Positions 40,811 through 48,564 of a DNA stretch of 64,000 bases are shown here, piece after piece. The notes under the pieces were generated by a model. That model did not search any database and had not been told where the DNA came from. It saw nothing but the letters and a program-made list of their open reading frames with translations. Each line of letters starts with the position of its first letter. The first letter of the stretch is position 1. Both the position numbers and the translations under genes were made by a program. The DNA is from Paenibacillus glycinis (GTDB lineage: Bacteria; Bacillota; Bacilli; Paenibacillales; Paenibacillaceae). The DNA lies in the NCBI RefSeq assembly GCF_009909185.1, contig NZ_JAAAMV010000010.1, positions 1-64,000 on the forward strand, written 5' to 3'.

Positions 40811-42258
40811 TGGATCGGACGAAGACGATGCTGCTGACGGCGCTCGTGATGCTGAGCCTCATTCAGAGCTACCTGCTCGCGTACAGCATGCCGGGTCTCG
40901 GCGTGACGAAGTCGCCGCAGCAGGATTACGTGCAGGCGGAGCCGATGGGCGACGAGGAGAAGGTGGAGAATGTCATCTTCCCCGAGGACATGGTGCTGCA
41001 CTTGGGCAAATCGAAGCATACGGTGCTGTATCCGGCTTCGAATTTTTATAATTTGATTTTCGATAAAATCAAAAGCCGCGAGTTCAAGGGCTTTCAGCGC
41101 AATACCGTGGCGTCGGTCGACTGGGACGAGATTCGCGACGGCGATCAGGGGCTTGAGCTCCGGTTCGGACGCGGGGTTCCGATGGAGCTTCTGAGCAAGG
41201 TGCTGAAGCTCGAAGGCGATGCGCCGTTCATGGACGACGTGGTGAACCGGATCTGGATCTACACGGGCACCGACGGCGAAGAGGTGCGGACGTACTTCTT
41301 CAGCGCCGACAATACGACGGTCTACGAGTCGGTGAAAGCCGACCTGACCGCGCAGGACGTGCAGATGTACGTCGGGTACGGGGAGTATCAGGTCAATTAT
41401 AAACGGATCGGCGACGATCTGTATCTGCCGGAAGGGCCGATCGAGTCCGTGGCTTCCGTCGTGAGCTACGACAGCTATTCGCCGGAAACGATGCAAAGCT
41501 ATCTGTTCTCCGATCCCGGCGTGACGCGGGCGATCAGCGACCGCAACGGCTCGCAGATCTACACCGACGGCAAACGCGGCCTGCAGGTGGAGCAGAACGG
41601 CCGCTGGCTCAGCTATACCGACCCGGTTGCGGTTCAAGGCCAGGGCGACAACGAAAGCCAGAACGTGTACGCGGCCGTCCAGTTCGTCAACCAACACGGC
41701 GGCTGGGACGGGATGCACCGGTTCGTGCATGTCGGCTTGCCCGAGGATGCGCAGGTATTGAAGTTTCAGCAGTATTACGGCTCGTTCCCGATCATGCCGA
41801 TGGATCCGTTCCTGTTCGGCAGCATGAAGCTGCGCCTGCAGGAGGGCTTCGTCTCGGAATACGAGCGGTCCATGCTGACGCTCAAGAAGAAGCCGGATCA
41901 GCGCGGCGTGCGCTGGCTGCCGGGCGGCGATATGCTGGCGGATACGCTCTCGCATTACGCGCGCAAGGCGGACGTCGTCGCGGTGTATCCGGCGCTGCTC
42001 GCGACGCCGGCGGACGATAAGTCGATCGCGCTGAACCCGATCTGGGCGGTGCGCCTGAGCGACGACACGCAGGCGATGCTGCTGGAGGCGATCCCGGGCG
42101 GCTACAAGCCGCTGCCGGGCGAGCCGGGCGGCGCGCCGCTTACGAAGAAGGACGGCGACGAGACCGGCGGAAATGACAGCGGCGCCAACAGAAGCAACGA
42201 TAGCGGAAGCGCCGCGATGACCAACGCGTTCGGCACGGGTTCGGGCGAGCGGCAGTGA
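40807..42258 (+). CDS. walH: WalRK regulator YycH (WalH)
   Basis: A 483-aa membrane-anchored extracytoplasmic protein that modulates WalK. A single membrane segment lies at about 8-28 (MLLTALVMLSLIQSYLLAY), and the rest is extracytoplasmic. The C-terminus has a Gly/Asn/Ser-rich tail of about 30 residues. It overlaps walK by four bases. It matches YycH by place, topology and length rather than by a strong motif. Confidence 0.88.
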   Translation: MMDRTKTMLLTALVMLSLIQSYLLAYSMPGLGVTKSPQQDYVQAEPMGDEEKVENVIFPEDMVLHLGKSKHTVLYPASNFYNLIFDKIKSREFKGFQRNTVASVDWDEIRDGDQGLELRFGRGVPMELLSKVLKLEGDAPFMDDVVNRIWIYTGTDGEEVRTYFFSADNTTVYESVKADLTAQDVQMYVGYGEYQVNYKRIGDDLYLPEGPIESVASVVSYDSYSPETMQSYLFSDPGVTRAISDRNGSQIYTDGKRGLQVEQNGRWLSYTDPVAVQGQGDNESQNVYAAVQFVNQHGGWDGMHRFVHVGLPEDAQVLKFQQYYGSFPIMPMDPFLFGSMKLRLQEGFVSEYERSMLTLKKKPDQRGVRWLPGGDMLADTLSHYARKADVVAVYPALLATPADDKSIALNPIWAVRLSDDTQAMLLEAIPGGYKPLPGEPGGAPLTKKDGDETGGNDSGANRSNDSGSAAMTNAFGTGSGERQ

Positions 42259-42502
42259 AGCGGATCGGCCGCAGGCGCTCATGCGCTTGGGCGGGCGGTC
42301 ATTGCCGGCACGGCAGGTTGACGCTGCATCTTGACGGGACGGCAGCACAATCCGCAAGCAGCTCGCAGCATTTCTTGCGCCTCTTGCGAGGCGTGACGGC
42401 GCAAGTTGGCTGTCAACCGATGCGCAGTGACATTGCAAGCGCTGCAAGCGGCACGGGCAGGAGTTTGGCCGGAGTAGACGTTCAGCTGAAGGGGTTGTCG
42501 GA
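42259..42502. other. 244-bp spacer between walH and walI with nested inverted repeats
   Basis: In other firmicutes these genes usually abut. Here the gap holds GGTTGAC (42316-42322) complementary to GTCAACC (42412-42418), and inside it CTTGCGCC (42374-42381) complementary to GGCGCAAG (42398-42405). An overlapping open frame covers it but has no coding character. Function is unknown. Confidence 0.5.
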
Positions 42503-43219
42503 ATGGACTGGGGCAGAGCGAAGAGTGTGCTGATTATCGCGTTCCTGCTGCTGAATCTCGTGCTTGGGTACCAGCTCTGGTCCAATATCCGGGAGGGGCG
42601 GGACACGAGCGCGGAGGTCAGCGATTTGCGTCCCGAGACGCAGAAGCTCATGAAGGACAAGGGCATCAAGCTCGATACGAGCATCCCTTCGGAGACGCCG
42701 GAGCTGAAGGATCTGACCTTCCGCGTGAAGACGAAGCTGGGCGGCGGCGAACGGCAGGACCTGAAGCAGCCCGTGGACAGCAAAATCGTCTTCAACGAGA
42801 AGGACCTGCAGAAAAGCCTGGGCGGCGTCATTCCGGACCTGGACAAGTATGCGTTCGGCGAGGACCGCGACAGCGAATTCGTGTTCTACCGCGTGGCCGA
42901 TGGCCGGCCGATGTTCGACGTGAAGCTGGAGCTGTTTTATAGCAATTTGAAAATCATCGCGTACAAGCAGGACGTCATCGAGCTCCTGCCTTCGGAGAAG
43001 CCGACGCTGCAGTCCGTGCTGCCGGCCACGAAGGTGGTCACGAGCTTGATCGAGAACCAGCTGCATAACGGTGCGGTCATCAAGGAAATCAAGCTGGGCT
43101 ATCACGGGCAGATTTTCAACTCGGATGTCCAAGTATCGGCGCCGACGTGGCGCGTGCTGCTGGAGGATGGCGGACAGTATTACATGAATGCCATCAGCGG
43201 AGAAGTGGTAACGGAATAA
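42503..43219 (+). CDS. walI: WalRK regulator YycI (WalI)
   Basis: A 238-aa protein with one N-terminal membrane segment (VLIIAFLLLNLVLGYQLW, about 8-25) and an extracytoplasmic domain containing YycI-type features. The N-terminus MDWGRAKSVLIIAFLLLN is characteristic. With YycH it forms a complex that regulates WalK. It is separated from walH by a 244-bp spacer and from walJ by 80 bp. Confidence 0.9.
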   Translation: MDWGRAKSVLIIAFLLLNLVLGYQLWSNIREGRDTSAEVSDLRPETQKLMKDKGIKLDTSIPSETPELKDLTFRVKTKLGGGERQDLKQPVDSKIVFNEKDLQKSLGGVIPDLDKYAFGEDRDSEFVFYRVADGRPMFDVKLELFYSNLKIIAYKQDVIELLPSEKPTLQSVLPATKVVTSLIENQLHNGAVIKEIKLGYHGQIFNSDVQVSAPTWRVLLEDGGQYYMNAISGEVVTE

Positions 43220-43299
43220 GCGGCATTGCGGGGCAAACAGTTCGGCTGGCATGGGACCGGCGGACTGTTGGCGGGGGAAAGGACAGGTTTGGGGAAGCT

Positions 43300-44106
43300 A
43301 TGGGACTTCGATTTACGGTATTGGGAAGCGGTTCGACGGGAAATGCGACGATCGTGCAGGGGCAGGACGCCACCGTGCTGGTCGACGCGGGCTTGAGCGT
43401 CAAGCGGATCGAGGAGCTGATGCGGGAACAAGGCGTTGCCGGGCATCAGATCGACGCGGTCGTGGTGACGCACGAGCATTCCGATCATATTAAAGGGCTG
43501 GGCGCGTTCGCCCGCAAATTCAATGTCCCCATCTACGCCAACGAGGCGACGTGGGGCGCGCTCGAGCGGCATGTCGGGCAGCTCGGCACCGAGCAGCGCG
43601 TCGTGATCGAGACCGGCGAGTCCGTGAATTTCGGCACGCTGCGCACGACTTCGTACGCGATCTCGCACGACGCGGCGGAGCCGGTCGGCTACGTGTTCGA
43701 AGAGGACGGGCTGAAGCTGAGCCTCGCCACCGATCTCGGGTACGTGAGCGATAAGGTCCGGCGGATGATCGAAGATTCCGACGTGCTGGTGCTGGAGTCG
43801 AATCATGACGTGAACATGCTGCGCATGGGACGGTATCCGTGGAACATCAAGCGACGGATTCTGAGCGATGTCGGGCATTTGTCGAACGAAGCGGCGGGGG
43901 AAGCGCTGTGCCAGCTGATGACGGACCGCACGAAGCGGGTCTATCTGGCGCACTTAAGCCTCGATCATAACCTGATTGATTTGGCGCGGATGACGGTGAA
44001 TGAAGTATTGGAGAGCAACGGCTTCTTCTTCAAGCGCGACGAGCATCCGCTGCGCGAGACGTACCATGACCGGCCTACGGCATGGGATGAAGTGAGGCGG
44101 AAATAA
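43300..44106 (+). CDS. walJ: MBL-fold hydrolase WalJ (YycJ)
   Basis: A 268-aa metallo-beta-lactamase fold protein. The metal-binding motif is THEHSDHIKG near residue 56. Other MBL positions include SHD near 118 and HLSLDH near 222. YycJ proteins are encoded at the end of the walRK operon; a nuclease-like role has been suggested. The ATG at 43300 fits the family; the longer in-frame start at 43147 would lie within walI. Its end overlaps the convergent small gene by 32 bases. Confidence 0.93.
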   Translation: MGLRFTVLGSGSTGNATIVQGQDATVLVDAGLSVKRIEELMREQGVAGHQIDAVVVTHEHSDHIKGLGAFARKFNVPIYANEATWGALERHVGQLGTEQRVVIETGESVNFGTLRTTSYAISHDAAEPVGYVFEEDGLKLSLATDLGYVSDKVRRMIEDSDVLVLESNHDVNMLRMGRYPWNIKRRILSDVGHLSNEAAGEALCQLMTDRTKRVYLAHLSLDHNLIDLARMTVNEVLESNGFFFKRDEHPLRETYHDRPTAWDEVRRK

Positions 44107-44296
44107 GCTCGTCCAGCTCGGAATCGAGCGAGCGGATCTTGAGCTCCAGCTCTTCCGGGGCGATGAGGCCTTTGTCGATGAGCAATTCGGTCACGGCGCC
44201 GATCGTCAGCAGGGTGCGGTAATGGTCTTCCTTGAGATCGGCGAGCTTGGCTGCGAGATTGAGCTGCTCGAGCGCTGCGGAAGCTTTGTGCGGCAT
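44075..44296 (-). CDS. Small conserved-looking protein of unknown function
   Basis: A 73-aa, mostly helical acidic protein (MPHKASAALEQLNLAAKLA, then AVTELLIDKGLIAPEELELKI). AAGGAGG lies seven bases before the ATG, so it is surely translated. It converges with walJ and overlaps its last 32 bases. The LLIDKGLI.PEEL pattern recalls phasin-like or nitrile hydratase-associated helical segments, but I cannot assign a family. Confidence 0.65.
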   Translation of the reverse strand: MPHKASAALEQLNLAAKLADLKEDHYRTLLTIGAVTELLIDKGLIAPEELELKIRSLDSELDELISASLHPMP

Positions 44297-44363
44297 GGGC
44301 GTTCCTCCTTAGGGAATAGGTGCGGGCAGTTCGCGGGCAGAACCGAACGAGAGTAGTGTTCGT

Positions 44364-44420
44364 TAACGGTTCTTCCTTGGAAGATCCGAGCGGGAAGTGC
44401 GCCCGCTAACGGTTCTTCCT
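44364..44420. repeat. Direct repeat in the divergent htrA promoter region
   Basis: TAACGGTTCTTCCT occurs at 44364-44377 and 44407-44420, 43 bp apart. The spacing is about four helical turns, as expected for paired operator sites. The 219-bp gap lies between the small minus-strand gene and htrA. Confidence 0.55.
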
Positions 44421-44515
44421 CTCTATTACCATTGTAGTCTAATCTACCGATATCATTCCTAGATTCGTAAAATAATGATCTTGATGTCCCCGGGCGTCGA
44501 GAGGAGCGATTATAG

Positions 44516-45976
44516 ATGAGCTTATTCGATGATGATTTTTACTCGACGCGGGTCTCGCGGCGCGCGCGGGTAACGTTCCAGGCGAGGAAGGACGCGCCGT
44601 TCAAGCGCCGGGGCCTTCGCTGGACGCCGGTGAAGCTCGCCCTGGCCTCCTCGGTCGTCGGCGCGGCGGCGGCCGTGCTGCTGTTTGGCATCTTTGCGGG
44701 CTTCGACCGCAGCGAACGCTCGGTCAGCGCGGTGGCCGGGGTCACCCAGGTGGGCATGAGCGACAATAACCCGCTGGAGAAGACGATCACCGCCGCGGCG
44801 AAAGTCCGGCCGGCCGTCGTGAGCATTATTAACGAGCAGGCGATTCCGGAGGGCGCCGCGGGGAGCGGCAAGGCCGGTTCGGATGCGCCGGGCGCCGATG
44901 GCGGCTCAGGGCTGGAGCAGGCGGCGCTGGGGTCCGGGTTCATCTTCGAGATCGTGAAGGGCAAGGCGCATATTCTGACCAACAACCACGTCATCGCGGA
45001 CGCGGCCGCCGTGAAGGCGGTCATGAGCAACGGCGACACGCGGGACGCGAAGGTCATTGGCGCGGACGAGATCACGGACCTGGCGGTGGTGGAGATGGAT
45101 GCGCGGGGCATCGACGCGGTGGCGAAGTTCGGGGATTCCGACGACCTGCGCGCGGGCCAATGGGTGATGGCGATCGGCAATCCGCTCGGCCTCAGCGATT
45201 CGCTGTCCATGGGCATCGTCAGCAAGACGAAACGGATCATTCCGGTCTCGCTCAGCCAGGACGGCAACTACGACTGGGAGCAGGAAGTCATCCAGATCGA
45301 CGCGTCGATCAACCAGGGCAACAGCGGCGGTCCGCTGATCGATCTCGACGGCAACGTCGTCGGCATCAACAGCATGAAGATCGCGGATTACGGCGTGGAA
45401 GGCGTGGGCTTCGCGATTCCTTCCCATCAGGCGATGCCGATCGTGGAGAGCTTGCTCAAGTACGGCAAAGTGAAACGGCCATATCTGGGCGTGTACACGA
45501 TGGATCTGGGGCAGTATTTGGCCCAGGCTGCGGCATCGGAGGACGACAGCGTCGGCAGCGCGCCAAGCGATGGCGGCGGCGACGGGAGCGGCGATCAATC
45601 GGGCAGCGATAACGGCGGGTCGACGGATAACGGCGGTGGACCGGAGGCGGAAGCCCCAGGAGCGGGCGCGGAAGGCGCATTGCCTGGCGGGGGCGACGCG
45701 GATAACATTATCGTGCCGCGCACCGATCTGAAGCTGCCGGATGACGTGCATGAGGGCGTCATCGTGCTGCAGGCGGTCGGACCGGCGCAGGAAGCGGGCC
45801 TCGCGCTCAACGACGTGATCGTGAAGCTGGACAATACGCCGATCAGCAGCACGCTGGAGCTGCGCAAGTACCTGTACGGGAAGAAGCGCATCGGCGACAG
45901 CATCGAAGTGACCTTCTACCGCGACGGGAAGAAGCAGACGACGGCGTTTAAGCTGGCGGAGAAGACGGAAGACTAA
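44516..45976 (+). CDS. htrA: HtrA-like S1C serine protease with PDZ domain
   Basis: A 486-aa membrane-anchored DegP/HtrA protease. Membrane segment at about 42-63; catalytic His in LTNNHVI near 158, Asp in DLAVVEMD near 188 and Ser in GNSGGPLI near 269. A PDZ domain closes the protein. Between protease and PDZ lies a Gly/Ser/Asp/Asn-rich linker of about 50 residues (about 345-395), longer than in most HtrA. It degrades or refolds misfolded exported proteins. A terminator follows that overlaps the next promoter. Confidence 0.95.
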   Translation: MSLFDDDFYSTRVSRRARVTFQARKDAPFKRRGLRWTPVKLALASSVVGAAAAVLLFGIFAGFDRSERSVSAVAGVTQVGMSDNNPLEKTITAAAKVRPAVVSIINEQAIPEGAAGSGKAGSDAPGADGGSGLEQAALGSGFIFEIVKGKAHILTNNHVIADAAAVKAVMSNGDTRDAKVIGADEITDLAVVEMDARGIDAVAKFGDSDDLRAGQWVMAIGNPLGLSDSLSMGIVSKTKRIIPVSLSQDGNYDWEQEVIQIDASINQGNSGGPLIDLDGNVVGINSMKIADYGVEGVGFAIPSHQAMPIVESLLKYGKVKRPYLGVYTMDLGQYLAQAAASEDDSVGSAPSDGGGDGSGDQSGSDNGGSTDNGGGPEAEAPGAGAEGALPGGGDADNIIVPRTDLKLPDDVHEGVIVLQAVGPAQEAGLALNDVIVKLDNTPISSTLELRKYLYGKKRIGDSIEVTFYRDGKKQTTAFKLAEKTED

Positions 45977-45999
45977 GCGGCAAATGGCCGCGCATGACG

Positions 46000-46057
46000 A
46001 ATCAGCCCGTGCGGCGCCCGGAAGCGGGAGCTGCGTTTGACGGGCTGATTTTCTTTT
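46000..46057 (+). terminator. htrA terminator overlapping the next promoter
   Basis: AATCAGCCCGT (46000-46010) pairs perfectly with ACGGGCTGATT (46040-46050), followed by TTCTTTT. Its right arm contains the -35 of the CxxH/rlmH promoter. Confidence 0.85.
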
Positions 46058-46066
46058 GCGTACAAT
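46037..46066 (+). promoter_or_regulatory. Promoter of the CxxH gene and rlmH
   Basis: TTGACG (46037-46042), 18-bp spacer, TACAAT (46061-46066), 44 bp upstream of the ATG at 46111. The -35 lies in the right arm of the htrA terminator. Confidence 0.65.
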
Positions 46067-46110
46067 GGAACTACGACGATTGAACCTAACGCTTGGAGGA
46101 AACGGAAGTT

Positions 46111-46284
46111 ATGTATTGTGTATGCAAAGAGCATGTGGAGCTGGCGATCGATAAATTCGTGGACGAGTACGAGGATGCGCCGGATATCGTGGATCTCGTG
46201 ACGACGAAGTTCGCGGAGTGGGAAGCGCCGGCGACCTGCGAGATGGGCGATTGCGCGAATATCGCGGAATACCTGGTGGTGTAG
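46111..46284 (+). CDS. CxxH/CxxC small protein
   Basis: A 57-aa protein MYCVCKEHVELAIDKFVDEY, with CKEH near the N-terminus and CEMGDC near the C-terminus. It matches the small CxxH/CxxC family found upstream of rlmH in Bacillales, presumably metal-binding. The GGAGG lies 11 bases upstream. It is three bases from rlmH. Confidence 0.85.
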   Translation: MYCVCKEHVELAIDKFVDEYEDAPDIVDLVTTKFAEWEAPATCEMGDCANIAEYLVV

Positions 46285-46287
46285 GGG

Positions 46288-46767
46288 ATGCACATTCAAA
46301 TCGCCGCCGTCGGGAAGCTGAAGGAGAAATACCTCGTGCTCGGGATCGCCGAATACGCGAAGCGTCTGGGCCCGTACGTGAAGCTCACGCTCACGGAGGT
46401 CGCGGACGAGCGGGCGCCCGAGACCATGAGCGCCGCCGAGGAAGCCCAGGTACGCGAGCGCGAGGGCGAGCGGCTGCTCGCGCAGCTCAAGCCGGACGCG
46501 CATGTCGTCGCGCTGGCGCTGGACGGGGAGCTCTGGTCGAGCGAGGACCTCGCCGCCCAGCTCGATTCGTTAGCCACGTATGGGCGGAGCCACGTGGCTT
46601 TTGTCATTGGCGGGAGCACCGGTCTCGCGCCCGCCGTCTTGAAGCGCGCCCAGCAGCGGCTGAGCTTCGGGCGGATGACCTTGCCGCATCAGCTGATGCG
46701 GTTGGTGCTGCTGGAGCAGGTGTACCGGGCAGTGAAGATTAATCGGGGGGAACCCTATCACAAATAA
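46288..46767 (+). CDS. rlmH: 23S rRNA pseudouridine1915-N3 methyltransferase RlmH
   Basis: A 159-aa SPOUT-class methyltransferase acting on the pseudouridine at 1915 of 23S rRNA. The knot region shows [20 protein letters not shown], and the C-terminus [26 protein letters not shown] is highly characteristic. It follows the CxxH gene by three bases and marks the end of the conserved oriC-proximal region. Confidence 0.97.
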   Translation: MHIQIAAVGKLKEKYLVLGIAEYAKRLGPYVKLTLTEVADERAPETMSAAEEAQVREREGERLLAQLKPDAHVVALALDGELWSSEDLAAQLDSLATYGRSHVAFVIGGSTGLAPAVLKRAQQRLSFGRMTLPHQLMRLVLLEQVYRAVKINRGEPYHK

Positions 46768-46837
46768 CGGTAAGATTTTGGTGTATGGTAAGCAAGAGGC
46801 ACAGAAACTTCCTTGTGCGGGAAAGGAGTTCCATTGT

Positions 46838-46891
46838 ATGATCACGGCTCGATGGTTCCTCAACGACTTGTTTCATAGCTCCAGTGTTTAA
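46838..46891 (+). other. Very short frame at the boundary to the accessory region
   Basis: A 17-codon frame (MITARWFLNDLFHSSSV) preceded by AAAGGAG. It may be the remnant of a gene or a chance frame. It lies between rlmH and the minus-strand SDR gene. Confidence 0.25.
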
Positions 46892-46898
46892 TAGAATA

Positions 46899-47822
46899 TC
46901 AGTTCATGGGGGCTGAAGCGAGTAATTTACGGGTCTCGGCCACAACTCGGTTGCTGAACTCGAGAGTACTTACTTGTTCGGAGGCGTGCATGGGATTTCC
47001 ATTCTCGTCGTAGTACACGCCGGTCCCAGTGGACTTGTCTGTGAGTACTTTGGTAATAACGCGAGCGGCTCGCTTTGGGGTACTCCAATACTTGATTAAG
47101 GGAGCAAGCGGTGACAACACGAACTTCCCGATAAACTGGAGAATGCTATTCGCGTCTCGGCCAAGACGGGTGCCGGGATTGAAACCCGGTTCGACGGCGT
47201 TGAACCGAAGACGTGGCATCTCATGCGCGAATGCGAAAACCGTCGCGAGATTGCACTGTTTTGAGGTTGCGTAGGCATCAAAGCCCGGCTTTGAAGAACC
47301 TCCGGGTTTCCATTCGCCGCGTGCGCTAGCCTCGGCTGAGATGTAACGACCACCGCGGAACCCAGCGGCAACCGCAGGTTTTCGCTTGGGATCCTCAACG
47401 CCAGAGCAGGTGAACACGACATTCGCGCCGTCTACCAAATGTGGGATAAGTCCCTCAGTGAATGCGAACGGCCCAAGATGATTGGTAGCGAAAGCGAGAT
47501 CCCACCCTTGCGAGCTCCGACTTCTACTGATCGGCATAATGCCCGCATTGTTCACCAGTCCGGCAATCGGAAGTTTGAGCGAAACGATCTCTGCTACAGC
47601 TCGATGGACGCATCGGATGTCTGCGAAATCGCAGACGATTGACAAAGCGTGGCCACCGGACAGAGCAAGGATTTCTGCTTGGACTTCGCTGAGCTTTTTG
47701 GAGTCGCGTCCGACCAACACGACGGTGCCGTGCTTGGCTAGCTTGAGCGCAGTACGACGGCCGATGCCGGATGTAGGGCCAGTGATGATCCATGCTGGTG
47801 TGGTTGGAGTAGATTTGTTCAT
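46899..47822 (-). CDS. Short-chain dehydrogenase/reductase
   Basis: A 307-aa SDR. The nucleotide-binding motif is TGPTSGIG at about 14-21 with a basic residue pair (GRRTALK) nearby favouring NADP(H). NNAGIM lies near 91, and the catalytic YATSK near 179. It is of the retinol-dehydrogenase/protochlorophyllide-reductase-like subgroup in length. Substrate unknown. AAGGAG lies 11 bases upstream of the ATG. A copy of the TetR operator lies 68-81 bp upstream, and the tetR gene is 106 bp upstream in the same direction. Confidence 0.85.
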   Translation of the reverse strand: MNKSTPTTPAWIITGPTSGIGRRTALKLAKHGTVVLVGRDSKKLSEVQAEILALSGGHALSIVCDFADIRCVHRAVAEIVSLKLPIAGLVNNAGIMPISRSRSSQGWDLAFATNHLGPFAFTEGLIPHLVDGANVVFTCSGVEDPKRKPAVAAGFRGGRYISAEASARGEWKPGGSSKPGFDAYATSKQCNLATVFAFAHEMPRLRFNAVEPGFNPGTRLGRDANSILQFIGKFVLSPLAPLIKYWSTPKRAARVITKVLTDKSTGTGVYYDENGNPMHASEQVSTLEFSNRVVAETRKLLASAPMN

Positions 47823-47889
47823 AAGAATAAGAACTCCTTTACAATTTGGTTTAATTCATTTCTCTGCTAAAGAATCTCCGTTTAATGCG

Positions 47890-47903
47890 TGACTAGTCAG
47901 TCA
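47890..47903. promoter_or_regulatory. TetR operator copy upstream of the SDR gene
   Basis: TGACTAGTCAGTCA, containing the perfect palindrome TGACTAGTCA. The identical 14-mer occurs upstream of tetR at 48531-48544. Two identical copies in the promoters of a regulator and its neighbour strongly suggest one operator type. Confidence 0.8.
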
Positions 47904-47928
47904 TAAAACAATTAAAAAATTTAGCGAA

Positions 47929-48495
47929 CTAAGATATCGTCCGCCAAAATGCTTCGAATCCAGCCATACAATGTTTGTCCGCGTTGGCCGGGTCAAATAG
48001 CATATAGTTTATTGTCGCTTCTGCTAACCCGAACATGATGGAAACGATGAATCCCAACGGTGCATCGCGCATATGCCCATTTTCACTGCTTCGCTGCAGA
48101 AGTTCTCTCATGCCTCTGAGGGCCAGATTCGCTGCCTGGTGGCTTTCTTGTGTAATTTCATCCGCTACACTCAGAAGCTCGAGCACTCGGCGTTTTTCCG
48201 GACTAGACGTTGCCCAACGTAGCCAACGAGACCACATGTGGAGTACCTGCATACGGATTTCACTTTCGGTTGGAAGCTCGTCTAGGGCAACTTTAGCCAT
48301 CTCCGCCTTAAGTTCTAAGAAGAGTTCGTTTAGCAAATGTGCCTTCGTTTCGTAGTAGGTAAACAGTGAACCGCTAGAGACACCTGCCTCTTTCGCGATT
48401 GTTGCGGTTGCAGCACCCAATCCTTTGGAGGCAATAACGCGAATCGCTGCCGACATAATGGCGTTTTGTCTGTCTTCGCTTTTCGGTCTGGCCAT
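47929..48495 (-). CDS. TetR/AcrR family regulator
   Basis: A 188-aa regulator. The N-terminal helix-turn-helix is visible in ATIAKEAGVSSGSLFTYYETKAHLL (about 32-56). The C-terminal ligand domain ends GFEAFWRTIS. The ATG at 48495 follows AAGGAGG six bases upstream. It likely represses itself and the SDR through the duplicated operators. Confidence 0.88.
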   Translation of the reverse strand: MARPKSEDRQNAIMSAAIRVIASKGLGAATATIAKEAGVSSGSLFTYYETKAHLLNELFLELKAEMAKVALDELPTESEIRMQVLHMWSRWLRWATSSPEKRRVLELLSVADEITQESHQAANLALRGMRELLQRSSENGHMRDAPLGFIVSIMFGLAEATINYMLFDPANADKHCMAGFEAFWRTIS

Positions 48496-48530
48496 GTTCA
48501 ACCTCCTTATAGCGTTATCATATTAAAAAG

Positions 48531-48544
48531 TGACTAGTCAGTCA
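48531..48544. promoter_or_regulatory. TetR operator copy upstream of tetR
   Basis: TGACTAGTCAGTCA, identical to 47890-47903, located 36 bp upstream of the tetR start. Autoregulation is inferred. Confidence 0.8.
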
Positions 48545-48564
48545 ATATATGGGCGACCGTTCAT

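Noticed and set aside
42255-42533. 92-codon frame spanning the walH-walI spacer
   Set aside because: Overlaps both neighbours, lacks coding character, and no relative I know has a gene there.
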